NCBI GenBank assembly: GCA_913048115.1 | Contig: CAJWVI010000023.1 | Coordinates: forward strand, 1 to 33,900 | Reading direction: 5' to 3' | Length of the DNA stretch: 33,900 nucleotides | Origin: an uncultured Flavobacteriaceae bacterium | GTDB taxonomy: Bacteria; Bacteroidota; Bacteroidia; Flavobacteriales; Flavobacteriaceae | In this document: positions 1-7,833 of the stretch, piece after piece | Position numbering within the stretch: the stretch's first letter is position 1 | Layout: every line of letters starts with the position of its first letter | Translations under genes and position numbers: made by a program | Notes under the pieces: model-generated | Database searches by the model: none | What the model saw: only the letters and a program-made list of their open reading frames with translations | What the model was told of the DNA's origin: nothing

Positions 1-12
1 CATACTACACAC

Positions 13-55
13 AAAATCCAATGCCATACTCAAAGTATGGCATTGGATTTTTTTT
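13..55 (+). terminator. Rho-independent terminator of an upstream gene
   Basis: A perfect 18-bp stem (13-30 pairing with 34-51) with the 3-nt loop CAA runs into a T-tract. It ends transcription of a gene left of the window. Because the left arm begins with four A residues it could also work on the opposite strand. Confidence 0.9.
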
Positions 56-197
56 GATGGTTTTATTTCGTAGCAGAATGTTGTAGTATTAAATATGGCC
101 TGTTTTTAAAATTATAGCGTATTGTTCTTGTTCTAATTGTAAAACTGCATGAAGGATTTATAACTAAATATAATAAATTTAATGATTGAATTTATTT

Positions 198-205
198 TAC
201 CTTTG
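198..205 (+). promoter_or_regulatory. Flavobacterial -7 box (TACCTTTG)
   Basis: The sequence is an exact match to the Bacteroidota -7 consensus TAnnTTTG and ends 16 nt before the ATG at 222. I see no matching TTG element about 20 nt further upstream, so this is a half-match. Confidence 0.45.
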
Positions 206-221
206 TGATATAACTTATATC

Positions 222-995
222 ATGGAATTACAACTTACCAAACCTATTTGTTTTTTTGATTTAGAAACCACAGGAATTAATATTGCTGTAGATAGAATTG
301 TAGAGATATCTATTTTAAAAGTATTTCCTAATGGAAATAAAGAGAGCCATACATGGAGGGTCAACCCAACCATACCTATTCCGGCAGAGACTACTGCAGT
401 GCATGGTATTACAGACCAGATGGTAGCAAATGAGCCTGTCTTTAAAGCGCTGTCTAAAAAAGTGTATGATTTAATAAAAGATAGTGATTTAGGAGGTTTT
501 AATAGCAATCGCTTTGATATTCCATTATTAGCAGAAGAGTTATTAAGAGCAGAGGTCGACTTTGATATGAAGAAAAACCTAGCCATAGATGTGCAGACTA
601 TTTTTCATAAAAAAGAAAAAAGAACCCTAGAGGCGGCCTATAAGTTTTATTGCGATAAGACCCTGGTAGATGCGCATAGCGCAGCTGCAGATACCAATGC
701 AACCTATGAGGTGTTAAAAGCGCAATTGAGCAGGTATGAGGATTTAGAGAACAACATGACGAGCTTGGCTGAGTTTAGTGCTCACAGGAAATTTGCAGAT
801 TTTGCAGGCTATATAGGCTATGATAAAGAAGATAGAGAAGTTTTTAGCTTCGGAAAACACAAAGGCACTTTAGTTGCCACGGTATTAGAAAAGGAACCTG
901 GGTACTTTGGATGGTTGCTTAACGCAGACTTTCCTTTGTACACAAAGAAAGTTTTAACCAAAATCAAACTAAGTAAGCTAAACACAAAGTTTTAA
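222..995 (+). CDS. DnaQ-family 3'-5' exonuclease with C-terminal DUF3820 domain
   Basis: A 257-residue protein of the DEDDh exonuclease superfamily, related to the DNA polymerase III epsilon subunit. ExoI is seen as DLETTG (D13, E15), ExoII around NSNRFDIPLL (D99) and ExoIII as HSAAAD (H152, D157), so all catalytic residues are present. Residues about 207-250 (FSFGKHKG...YFGWLL) match the DUF3820 family. The role is likely 3'-5' trimming of DNA or RNA, either in proofreading or as a stand-alone repair or maturation nuclease; the sequence does not decide which. The ATG at 222 is preferred to the in-frame TTG at 186, because the TTG would add 12 residues with no family similarity and lies upstream of the promoter-like box. 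The same DUF3820 domain occurs alone at 16421-16660. Confidence 0.88.
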   Translation: MELQLTKPICFFDLETTGINIAVDRIVEISILKVFPNGNKESHTWRVNPTIPIPAETTAVHGITDQMVANEPVFKALSKKVYDLIKDSDLGGFNSNRFDIPLLAEELLRAEVDFDMKKNLAIDVQTIFHKKEKRTLEAAYKFYCDKTLVDAHSAAADTNATYEVLKAQLSRYEDLENNMTSLAEFSAHRKFADFAGYIGYDKEDREVFSFGKHKGTLVATVLEKEPGYFGWLLNADFPLYTKKVLTKIKLSKLNTKF

Positions 996-1003
996 TATTT
1001 TTG
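996..1003 (+). promoter_or_regulatory. Flavobacterial -7 box (TATTTTTG)
   Basis: An exact TAnnTTTG match begins directly after the stop codon of the exonuclease gene and lies 26 nt before the next ATG. No good TTG -33 element is seen, so a separate promoter for the FAH-Hpt-cinA run is plausible but unproven. Confidence 0.4.
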
Positions 1004-1029
1004 TCTCTTACTACCAAATTATAGCAATT

Positions 1030-1641
1030 ATGAAGATTATTTGTATTGGTCGTAATTATACAGATCACATAGCAGAGCTTGAAAATGAGCGGCCTACAGA
1101 GCCTATCGTTTTTTTAAAGCCAGACACTTCAATTTTGCTTAAGAAACAACCTTTCTTTATTCCAGAGTTTAGTGATCAGGTACAACACGAAGTAGAGCTT
1201 CTGGTTAAAATCACTAAGGTTGGTAAGCATATTGACAAAAAATTTGCCCATAAGTACTATGATGAAATAGGCTTAGGTATAGATTTTACAGCACGGGATT
1301 TACAACAACAATTAAAACAAAAAGGCTTGCCTTGGGAGAAAGCGAAGGCATTTGATGGTGCTGCCGTGATTGGTAAATTTGTTTCTAAATCTAAATTTTC
1401 TGCCATTGATAATATTTCATTTTCATTAAAAAATAATGAAACAATTGTTCAAAAGGGTAATTCATCACTCATGTTATGGCAATTTGATGAATTAATAGAA
1501 TATGTTTCAAAATATTTCACTTTAAAGATAGGAGATATTATATTTACAGGAACACCAAGTGGAGTGGCTAAAGTGGCTCCTAATGATGTTTTGACCGGGT
1601 ATATTGAAGAAGAAGAATTTTTTAAGATAAGAATCAAATAA
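1030..1641 (+). CDS. Fumarylacetoacetate hydrolase (FAH) family protein
   Basis: A 203-residue single-domain FAH-fold protein, shorter than true fumarylacetoacetases and in the size range of acylpyruvate hydrolases or oxaloacetate tautomerases. Likely Mg/Mn ligands are E54 and E56 (HEVEL) and D85 (GIDFTARD). Other family signatures are KAFDGAAVIG and IFTGTPSGV. It should act on a small beta-dicarbonyl compound in the cytoplasm, but the substrate cannot be read from the sequence. It is followed after 8 nt by the Hpt gene, so the two are probably cotranscribed. Confidence 0.85.
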   Translation: MKIICIGRNYTDHIAELENERPTEPIVFLKPDTSILLKKQPFFIPEFSDQVQHEVELLVKITKVGKHIDKKFAHKYYDEIGLGIDFTARDLQQQLKQKGLPWEKAKAFDGAAVIGKFVSKSKFSAIDNISFSLKNNETIVQKGNSSLMLWQFDELIEYVSKYFTLKIGDIIFTGTPSGVAKVAPNDVLTGYIEEEEFFKIRIK

Positions 1642-1649
1642 TTTAATTC

Positions 1650-1991
1650 ATGAATACACATTATTCTATAGCTAGCTTAAGTCAAATTGCTGATGGAGAT
1701 GAAGAATTTATGGCTATTGTTGTACAAACTTTTCTGGAGGAAATCCCTCCAGATCTAGAGGCTCTTACTAAGGCAATTAAAAATAACAACAAAGAACTGG
1801 CGTATCAATTTGCTCATAAAATGAAGCCTAATCTAGAAATGTTTGGGATAGCGGTGCAAAAAGATATTAAAAGCATCCAGGCTTGGACAAGATCAGCAAA
1901 AAGTGAACATTTAATTAAAGAAAACATAGAGACATTAAATACCGTGCTTTGTCACGTTTTTGATGAGCTAAAAATCGACTTCCCTATCTAA
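1650..1991 (+). CDS. Stand-alone histidine phosphotransfer (Hpt) domain protein
   Basis: A 113-residue protein consisting almost entirely of one Hpt four-helix domain. The phospho-accepting histidine is H56 in the motif AHKMKPNLEMFG. Compared with the usual HxLKG pattern, the lysine is kept (K59) but the glycine is replaced by proline. Hpt proteins relay phosphate between hybrid sensor kinases and response regulators in the cytoplasm. No kinase or receiver-domain gene is in this window, so its partners are encoded elsewhere. Its TAA stop overlaps the cinA ATG by one base (TAATG), implying coupled translation. Confidence 0.82.
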   Translation: MNTHYSIASLSQIADGDEEFMAIVVQTFLEEIPPDLEALTKAIKNNNKELAYQFAHKMKPNLEMFGIAVQKDIKSIQAWTRSAKSEHLIKENIETLNTVLCHVFDELKIDFPI

Positions 1992-3238
1992 TGCTAGCAG
2001 AAATTATAACCATTGGTGATGAGATATTAATTGGTCAAATTGTAGATACCAATTCTGTGTTTATTGCTAAAGAACTAAATAAAATTGGAGTTCAAGTATA
2101 CCAGATAACTTCGGTTCAAGATGAGCGCCAACATATCTTAAGTGCCCTTGAAAACGCAAGAAATAGAGTAGATCTTGTCCTTGTTACTGGAGGCTTAGGT
2201 CCAACCAAAGACGATATTACTAAGAAAACATTTTTAGAATACTTTGAGGATACCTTGGTTGAAAATCCAAGAGTTTTGCAAAATATAAAAGATATATTTT
2301 CAAAATATTTACAAAGAGCGCCACTGCCCTTAAATTTAGAACAAGCTATGGTTCCCTCAAAAGCTACCGTGCTTGAAAACCCTATAGGTACTGCCCCTGG
2401 TATGTGGATGGAAAAAGATGCTACTGTTTTTGTTTCAATGCCCGGTGTACCCATTGAAATGAAACAACTTATCACCAATGAGGTGCTTCCTAGGGTGAAA
2501 ACAAAATTTAATAGACCTTTTATTTACCATAAAACGCTACTTACATACGGCAAAGGAGAGAGTGAGATACAGGCAATTATAGAACATTGGGAGGACGCAT
2601 TGCCAACTACCATTAAATTGGCTTATTTGCCATCTCTGGGTAGGGTGCGGTTACGTCTATCTTCGACCAGTAGAGATGAAGTAACTTTAAAAAAGGATGT
2701 TGATGCCCAGATGACTCTTTTACATGGCTTATTACAAGATATTGCCATAGGGTATGAGGACCAAACAAACATCCAACAACAGATTGGTGCAAAACTTCAA
2801 AAGCAATTTGCTTTTTTAAGTGTTGTAGAAAGTTGTACTGGTGGAGCAATTGCAAAAGAAATTACAGCATTAGAGGGCGCGTCTGCATATTATAAAGGTG
2901 GTATGATACCTTATGCAACACAACTAAAAATTGATGTTTTAGGGGTGGATGCCGGGCTTATAAAGCAGTATTCTGTAGTTAGCCTACCTGTGGTAGAGGC
3001 AATGGCAACCCAGAGTGCGTTAATTTTTGACAGTGACTATGCTATTGCCACTACAGGGGTGGCGGGTCCTTCAAAAGGAGATGCACTTGCAGATGTTGGT
3101 GCCGTATGTATCGCTATTGCTGGTCCTAATGGTGTGGTTTCTGAAGAATTTAACTTCGGAAACTCTAGAGAACGTGTTATTAAAAAGGCAACAAATAAAG
3201 CTTTTGAGATGCTTTTAAAAGAAATTTCAAAAATCTGA
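1991..3238 (+). CDS. cinA: CinA family protein, nicotinamide-nucleotide amidohydrolase
   Basis: A 415-residue two-domain protein of full family length. Residues 1 to about 170 form the molybdopterin-binding-like (MoCF) domain with EIITIGDEIL and VTGGLGPTKDD. Residues from about 265 to 410 form the PncC-type amidase domain with the nucleophile region ESCTGG (S281, C282) and the motif TTGVAGP. The family deamidates NMN formed as a by-product of NAD use and, through the N-terminal domain, has ADP-ribose pyrophosphatase activity. The old 'competence/damage-inducible' name reflects operon position in other bacteria. It starts inside the stop codon of the Hpt gene. Confidence 0.93.
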   Translation: MLAEIITIGDEILIGQIVDTNSVFIAKELNKIGVQVYQITSVQDERQHILSALENARNRVDLVLVTGGLGPTKDDITKKTFLEYFEDTLVENPRVLQNIKDIFSKYLQRAPLPLNLEQAMVPSKATVLENPIGTAPGMWMEKDATVFVSMPGVPIEMKQLITNEVLPRVKTKFNRPFIYHKTLLTYGKGESEIQAIIEHWEDALPTTIKLAYLPSLGRVRLRLSSTSRDEVTLKKDVDAQMTLLHGLLQDIAIGYEDQTNIQQQIGAKLQKQFAFLSVVESCTGGAIAKEITALEGASAYYKGGMIPYATQLKIDVLGVDAGLIKQYSVVSLPVVEAMATQSALIFDSDYAIATTGVAGPSKGDALADVGAVCIAIAGPNGVVSEEFNFGNSRERVIKKATNKAFEMLLKEISKI

Positions 3239-3248
3239 AATCCTTTTG

Positions 3249-3279
3249 TTGTGCAAACCAATAATATTAATTAAATTTG
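3249..3279 (+). promoter_or_regulatory. Promoter of the rpmB-rpmG-DUF4295 cluster
   Basis: TTG (3249-3251), a 20-nt spacer and TAAATTTG (3272-3279) match the flavobacterial primary sigma consensus well. It leaves a leader of roughly 25-30 nt before the rpmB ATG at 3313. Confidence 0.7.
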
Positions 3280-3312
3280 CAGCCTGTTTAAAAATAACTA
3301 AATATTATACAA

Positions 3313-3552
3313 ATGTCTAGAGTTTGTGAGCTTACCGGAAAGAGAGCAATGGTTGGGAACAACGTTTCTCACGCGATGAATAAAACAAAACGCAAGTTTA
3401 ATGTAAACTTAAAGAAAAAGCGTTTTTACATACCTGAAGAAGATCAGTGGATTACACTTAAAGTATCTACTTCAGCTTTAAAAAATATCAACAAGAGAGG
3501 AATCTCTGCAGTTGTAAAAGAAGCTCGTGAAAAAGGCTTTCTGAACAAATAA
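3313..3552 (+). CDS. rpmB: 50S ribosomal protein L28 (bL28)
   Basis: A 79-residue basic protein beginning MSRVCELTGKRAMVGNNVSHA, the characteristic L28 N-terminus. It is a component of the large ribosomal subunit. It is first in a three-gene run with rpmG and the DUF4295 gene (26 and 40 nt gaps), which share one promoter upstream and one terminator downstream. Confidence 0.97.
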   Translation: MSRVCELTGKRAMVGNNVSHAMNKTKRKFNVNLKKKRFYIPEEDQWITLKVSTSALKNINKRGISAVVKEAREKGFLNK

Positions 3553-3578
3553 TTGCATAACGATTAACGTTAATTACA

Positions 3579-3761
3579 ATGGCTAGAAAAGGAAATAGAG
3601 TACAGGTAATACTAGAATGTACAGAGCATAAAGAATCAGGAAAACCTGGAACTTCTCGTTACATTACTACAAAAAACAAGAAGAACACACCAGATAGAAT
3701 GGAGTTGAAAAAATTCAACTCAGTCTTGAAGAAAATGACTGTTCACAAAGAAATTAAATAA
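3579..3761 (+). CDS. rpmG: 50S ribosomal protein L33 (bL33)
   Basis: A 60-residue protein beginning [18 protein letters not shown] with the L33 signature [15 protein letters not shown]. Only one of the four positions that hold zinc-ligand cysteines in C+ L33 forms carries a cysteine (in LECTEH), so this is a C- (zinc-free) type. It lies between rpmB and the DUF4295 gene. Confidence 0.97.
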   Translation: MARKGNRVQVILECTEHKESGKPGTSRYITTKNKKNTPDRMELKKFNSVLKKMTVHKEIK

Positions 3762-3801
3762 TTATTCTTTTTATACTTTAAAAAGAACAAAACTATACGT
3801 T

Positions 3802-3954
3802 ATGGCAAAGAAATCAGTTGCATCGTTACAAACAGGATCAAAGCGTTTAACCAAAGCTATCAAGATGGTAAAGTCTGAAAAGACTGGAGCATATATCTTT
3901 ACGGAGGCTATTATGGCTCCAGACCAAGTAAGTAGTTGGTTGACTAAAAAATAA
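3802..3954 (+). CDS. DUF4295 family protein, Bacteroidota ribosome-associated (bL38-like)
   Basis: A 50-residue ORF (MAKKSVASLQTGSKRL...SSWLTKK) with 10 Lys/Arg residues. It is too small for most ORF cut-offs but clearly coding: ATG to TAA, with a ribosomal-type basic composition. Position directly behind rpmG and the sequence itself match DUF4295, a family found in Bacteroidota. From memory, the Flavobacterium johnsoniae ribosome structure assigned a protein of this kind to the large subunit under the name bL38; I could not check this. A terminator follows 26 nt after its stop. Confidence 0.85.
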   Translation: MAKKSVASLQTGSKRLTKAIKMVKSEKTGAYIFTEAIMAPDQVSSWLTKK

Positions 3955-3979
3955 AAAATTACTATTATAGTAAATACAG

Positions 3980-4004
3980 AAGCCACTTTGTTAAGTGGCT
4001 TTTT
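3980..4004 (+). terminator. Terminator of the rpmB-rpmG-DUF4295 operon
   Basis: A 9-bp stem (AAGCCACTT with AAGTGGCTT, 3980-3988 and 3993-4001) with a TGTT loop is followed by a short T-run. It separates the ribosomal cluster from ftsY. Confidence 0.85.
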
Positions 4005-4035
4005 GTGTGTCTAGTATCTTTCTGTTACAAACATC

Positions 4036-4066
4036 TTGTATATCAAACAAAGTAGCGCTATTTTTG
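4036..4066 (+). promoter_or_regulatory. Promoter of ftsY
   Basis: TTG (4036-4038), a 20-nt spacer and TATTTTTG (4059-4066) lie just after the ribosomal terminator and 35 nt before the ftsY ATG. Spacing and both boxes are the same as for the rpmB promoter. Confidence 0.7.
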
Positions 4067-4101
4067 ATGTATCCTTATAAGAGTCAACGCAATAACAAAA
4101 A

Positions 4102-5058
4102 ATGAGTTTTTTTAAAAAAATATTTAGCAAAGAAAAAAAGGAAACTTTAGACAAAGGACTTGAAAAGTCTAAGGCCTCTTTTTTTGAGAAATTAAACAAA
4201 GCAGTTGCTGGTAAAAGCAAAGTAGATGAGGACGTTCTAGATACACTAGAAGAAGTTTTGGTTTCAAGCGATGTTGGTGTATCTACAACTCTCAAAGTTA
4301 TTGAAAGAATACAAGCGCGTGTAGCCAAGGATAAGTATGTTGGTACAAGTGAGCTTAATGTTATTCTTCGTGAGGAAATTGCAGGGCTTTTAAGTGAGAT
4401 AGATGGAGGAGATGCTACAGACTTTGTAGTACCTAAGCACAAAGCGGGTCCTCATGTAATTATGGTTGTAGGGGTTAATGGTGTTGGTAAAACCACTACC
4501 ATAGGTAAGCTTGCTCATCAATTTAAAAATCAAGGATTAAGTGTAGTTCTAGGAGCTGCAGATACTTTTAGAGCTGCAGCGATAGATCAATTACAAGTTT
4601 GGGCAGATCGCACGGGTGTACCTCTTGTAAAACAAGATATGGGTAGTGATCCTGCAAGTGTTGCTTTTGACACCTTACAAAGTGGGTTAAATCAAGATGC
4701 AGATGTCATCATTATAGACACAGCAGGAAGATTACACAATAAGGTGAATTTAATGAATGAGCTCACTAAAATAAAACGCGTAATGCAAAAAGTAATCCTA
4801 GATGCTCCACATGATGTGCTTCTTGTTTTGGACGGCTCTACTGGTCAAAATGCTTTTGAACAAGCCAAACAATTTACTGCAGCTACAGAAGTAACCTCTC
4901 TTGCCGTTACTAAACTTGATGGTACTGCAAAAGGTGGTGTAGTTATTGGTATTAGTGATCAATTTCAAATTCCAGTAAAGTATATTGGAGTAGGAGAGGG
5001 CATTGACGACCTACAGGTTTTCAACAAACTAGAGTTTGTTGATTCATTTTTTAAATAA
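4102..5058 (+). CDS. ftsY: Signal recognition particle receptor FtsY
   Basis: A 318-residue SRP-family GTPase that docks ribosome-SRP complexes at the inner membrane. The NG domain is complete: P-loop GVNGVGKT (124-131), DTFRAAA (154-160), DTAGR (206-210) and the guanine-specificity motif TKLD (270-273). The N-terminus is a short lysine-rich stretch (FFKKIFSKEKKE) where E. coli FtsY has a long acidic A domain, so membrane contact probably relies on this amphipathic basic helix. It has its own promoter after the ribosomal terminator. Confidence 0.97.
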   Translation: MSFFKKIFSKEKKETLDKGLEKSKASFFEKLNKAVAGKSKVDEDVLDTLEEVLVSSDVGVSTTLKVIERIQARVAKDKYVGTSELNVILREEIAGLLSEIDGGDATDFVVPKHKAGPHVIMVVGVNGVGKTTTIGKLAHQFKNQGLSVVLGAADTFRAAAIDQLQVWADRTGVPLVKQDMGSDPASVAFDTLQSGLNQDADVIIIDTAGRLHNKVNLMNELTKIKRVMQKVILDAPHDVLLVLDGSTGQNAFEQAKQFTAATEVTSLAVTKLDGTAKGGVVIGISDQFQIPVKYIGVGEGIDDLQVFNKLEFVDSFFK

Positions 5059-5181
5059 AACACTCCGGTTTATAATAGTAAATTTACCGTGGCAGAAGAT
5101 TTCGATTTGTATGCAGAGCTCGTTAAGTAGTATTCTTTATTTTTTAAAAGTCTATTCAAATCAATTTTGTACTTTCGATGT

Positions 5182-6450
5182 ATGAAAAAACAGGTGTATA
5201 TTATTGCGTTTATTTGTTTTGTTTTTCTTTCTTGTAAAGATGCGCAAAAAAAATTTTCAGAAACAGTTGCTAGACAAAACAGCTCGGTGTCTTTGTTTGA
5301 AAATCCAGCAGCTTTAGATAGCCAAACTCCAAGACTTTTTAGTAATAATAACACTTTATACATGTCTTGGGTAACTTTCAAGGATGATATAGATTATTTA
5401 AATTATGCTAGCTATTCTAATGACACATGGTCTGTTTCTCAAGGCATCACCTCTGGTGGTGATTGGTTTACAAATTGGGCAGACTTTCCTGCCATTGCCG
5501 AAAACAATGGAAGTTTACTGACGAGTTATTTGCAAAAGTCTGACCAAGGCACCTACACCTATGATGTAAAGTTGAACTATAAAAATAGAGATAGCACAAC
5601 TTGGAAAAAGAATCTTATTTTGCATACAGATGGTACTAAAACAGAGCATGGTTTTGTTTCTATGATTCCTGCCTATGACACAGATGAGTTTTTTGTTACC
5701 TGGCTTGATGGGCGAAATACACTAGAGAGCGAACTTACTAATCATGAAAACGGAAGTCATTCTAGCCGTGGTGCTATGACACTTCGAGGCGCGAGGATTA
5801 ATTTGCAAGGCAATGTAGTTAACTCAACCGAGCTAGATCATAGTATTTGTGATTGCTGCCAAACAAGTGCTGCTATGACACTTAAAGGTCCTGTAGTGGT
5901 CTATAGAGACAGAACTGAAGAAGAAATTAGAGATATTTCTATTGTACGCTGGCAAGATAATGATACTTGGACGGCTCCCAAAACAGTCTATCAAGATGGA
6001 TGGAAAATAGCTGGATGTCCAGTTAACGGTCCTGCCGTTGATGCTTTTGGAAAAAATGTTGCTGTTGCTTGGTTTACAGCTGCCAATCAAACGCCCAAAG
6101 TGCAGCTTATATTCTCTAATGATAATGGAGCGTCATTTGGGGAGCCTATACAGGTAAATACCCAAGAAACATTAGGTAGATTAGATGTTATTGTCCTTAA
6201 TGGTACCGAAGCTATAGTTTGTTGGATGGAGCGGGATCAAGCAGATATGGCTTATGTTCAATTAGCCAAAATATCAAGTTCAGGAAAAAAAGGTCCTACC
6301 GTAACCCTTACCAAAACTAAGGGAGGACGCGCTACTGGATTTCCTCAAATAGAATTTTTAAACGGTTCTGTATATGCTGCTATGACACTATTGGGAGATG
6401 ATAATATACCAGAAATTAAAACAGTTGTAGTGAAGCTGTCTGAGCTTTAA
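5182..6450 (+). CDS. Sialidase/BNR-like lipoprotein with a CxCC motif
   Basis: A 422-residue predicted lipoprotein. Residues 1-18 form a signal peptide ending in the lipobox FLSC, with C18 as the lipidated cysteine. The rest looks like a beta-propeller made of repeated strands. One Asp-box (SNDNGASF, 312-319) is visible, as in sialidases and other BNR propellers. The odd feature is a cysteine cluster CDCC (223-226) and C279 in GCPVNGP, with the nearby motif GPVVVYRDRTEEEIRDI. I recall these motifs recurring in proteins annotated as exo-alpha-sialidase, but no catalytic arginine triad is evident and enzymatic activity is not supported. The start is the ATG at 5182; an in-frame upstream start at 5167 would spoil the signal peptide. 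Likely anchored in the outer membrane or periplasm. Confidence 0.7.
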   Translation: MKKQVYIIAFICFVFLSCKDAQKKFSETVARQNSSVSLFENPAALDSQTPRLFSNNNTLYMSWVTFKDDIDYLNYASYSNDTWSVSQGITSGGDWFTNWADFPAIAENNGSLLTSYLQKSDQGTYTYDVKLNYKNRDSTTWKKNLILHTDGTKTEHGFVSMIPAYDTDEFFVTWLDGRNTLESELTNHENGSHSSRGAMTLRGARINLQGNVVNSTELDHSICDCCQTSAAMTLKGPVVVYRDRTEEEIRDISIVRWQDNDTWTAPKTVYQDGWKIAGCPVNGPAVDAFGKNVAVAWFTAANQTPKVQLIFSNDNGASFGEPIQVNTQETLGRLDVIVLNGTEAIVCWMERDQADMAYVQLAKISSSGKKGPTVTLTKTKGGRATGFPQIEFLNGSVYAAMTLLGDDNIPEIKTVVVKLSEL

Positions 6451-6524
6451 AAAGGGATGCTACATTTTAACTCTCTTTTTGTGTCTGCCCAACCCTGTTC
6501 TCATAAATAAAATAAATAGAGGTT

Positions 6525-7751
6525 TTGAATACGCTATTAATTATTGGTCATACATTTCCAGAGCCTACTACTACAGCGGCTGGAGCTCGTATGTTACAGC
6601 TTATAGAGATGTTTCAAAAAAACGGGTATGCTGTCACCTTTGCTAGTACCGCGAGTATTTCAGAAAAAAGCCTTGATTTTACTGCTCTAGCGATTCCCAC
6701 AGAAAATTTAACGCTCAACGACCCTTCTTTTGATGTTTTTGTGAGTGATTTACGGCCAAGCATAGTGTTGTTTGATCGCTTTATCACAGAAGAACAGTTT
6801 GGTTGGCGCGTTGCTGAGTTTTGTCCTGCCGCATTGAGAGTATTAGACACAGAAGATCTTCATTTTTTAAGGAGAGCAAGGCAGCAAGCGTATAAAGATA
6901 CAGGAGATACTAAGAATGTAAATTTATTTACGGATACTTCAAAAAGAGAAATAGCAAGTATTTTAAGGTGCGATATTTCTTTAATTATTTCTGAATTTGA
7001 AATGGAGCTATTAAAAAATACCTTTAATATTCCTCAAGGAATTATATGTTATCTTCCTTTCATGATTACTGAAATGCCACAACCCGATCTATTCCCTTTG
7101 TTTGAAGATCGCGCTAATTTCATGACTATTGGAAATTTACTTCACGGGCCTAATGTAGATAGTGTTTTGTATATAAAAAAAGAAATTTGGCCACTCATTA
7201 AAAAACAGTTGCCCGATGCAAAGATGTATGTCTACGGAAACTATGCGCCCCAGCATATTAAAGAATTACATAATGAAAAGGAGGGTTTTTTTATAAAGGG
7301 TTGGGCGCTCTCTGTAAAAGATGCTATGAGCACTGCAAGAGTTTGCTTGGCGCCAATTCGGTTTGGTGCTGGTTTAAAAGGGAAGTTATTAGATGCTATG
7401 GCATATGGAATACCCGCTGTAACAACCTCCTTAGGAGCAGAGGCTATGTATGGTAGATTTTATGATGCTGGAGGAATTGCAGATTCTCCGGAAAAAATCA
7501 CAAAGCTTTCTGTAGCATTATATACAGATAAAATAAAGTGGCAGCAAAGCACTCAAAGAGGTTTTTCTATTATTAAAGAGCGTTATAATGGCATCCCTAT
7601 TTCTAAAGAGTTTATGAGTCGCTTACTTGTTTTAAAAACAAATTTAACACGTCATCGACAAGAACATTTTATAGGGCAAATTCTTCAACACCAAAGTTTA
7701 CAGGCTACAAAATACCTTAGTAAGTGGATTGAAGAGAAAAATAAAAATTGA
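6525..7751 (+). CDS. Glycosyltransferase (GT4-like, GT-B fold), TTG start
   Basis: A 408-residue protein. The N-terminal strand LLIIGHTFPEP opens a Rossmann domain, and the C-terminal half carries the GT4 donor-site pattern APIRFGAGLKGKLLDAMAYG followed by PAVTTSLGAEAM (about 275-310). It probably transfers a nucleotide-activated sugar in surface glycan or glycoprotein synthesis; donor and acceptor are unknown. The start must be TTG at 6525: an in-frame TAA lies four codons upstream, and the first internal ATG would remove the first beta-strand and glycine region. AGAGG at 6518-6522 just before it is one of the few Shine-Dalgarno-like strings in the window. No other glycan gene is adjacent. 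Confidence 0.82.
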   Translation: MNTLLIIGHTFPEPTTTAAGARMLQLIEMFQKNGYAVTFASTASISEKSLDFTALAIPTENLTLNDPSFDVFVSDLRPSIVLFDRFITEEQFGWRVAEFCPAALRVLDTEDLHFLRRARQQAYKDTGDTKNVNLFTDTSKREIASILRCDISLIISEFEMELLKNTFNIPQGIICYLPFMITEMPQPDLFPLFEDRANFMTIGNLLHGPNVDSVLYIKKEIWPLIKKQLPDAKMYVYGNYAPQHIKELHNEKEGFFIKGWALSVKDAMSTARVCLAPIRFGAGLKGKLLDAMAYGIPAVTTSLGAEAMYGRFYDAGGIADSPEKITKLSVALYTDKIKWQQSTQRGFSIIKERYNGIPISKEFMSRLLVLKTNLTRHRQEHFIGQILQHQSLQATKYLSKWIEEKNKN

Positions 7752-7763
7752 AACTTGACCAAC

Positions 7764-7796
7764 AAAAAAAGTGCTATATAAGAGCCCCTTTTTTTT
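7764..7796. terminator. Possible bidirectional terminator between convergent genes
   Basis: An A-run (7764-7770), an imperfect GCT/AGC stem and a T-run (7789-7796) sit between the converging glycosyltransferase and M14 peptidase genes. The pairing is imperfect, so the call rests mostly on position and the flanking A and T tracts. Confidence 0.4.
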
Positions 7797-7833
7797 ATTC
7801 TAATTTTTTATAAAATTGGAACTTTCAATACCC

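Noticed and set aside
186-221. Extended N-terminus of the exonuclease from an in-frame TTG at 186
   Set aside because: It lies upstream of the TACCTTTG box, has no family similarity, and the ATG at 222 gives a normal DnaQ start.
5059-5181. Possible remnant gene or small ORF after ftsY (a GTG-initiated 13-codon frame)
   Set aside because: Too short, no similarity recognised and no supporting signal; treated as intergenic.
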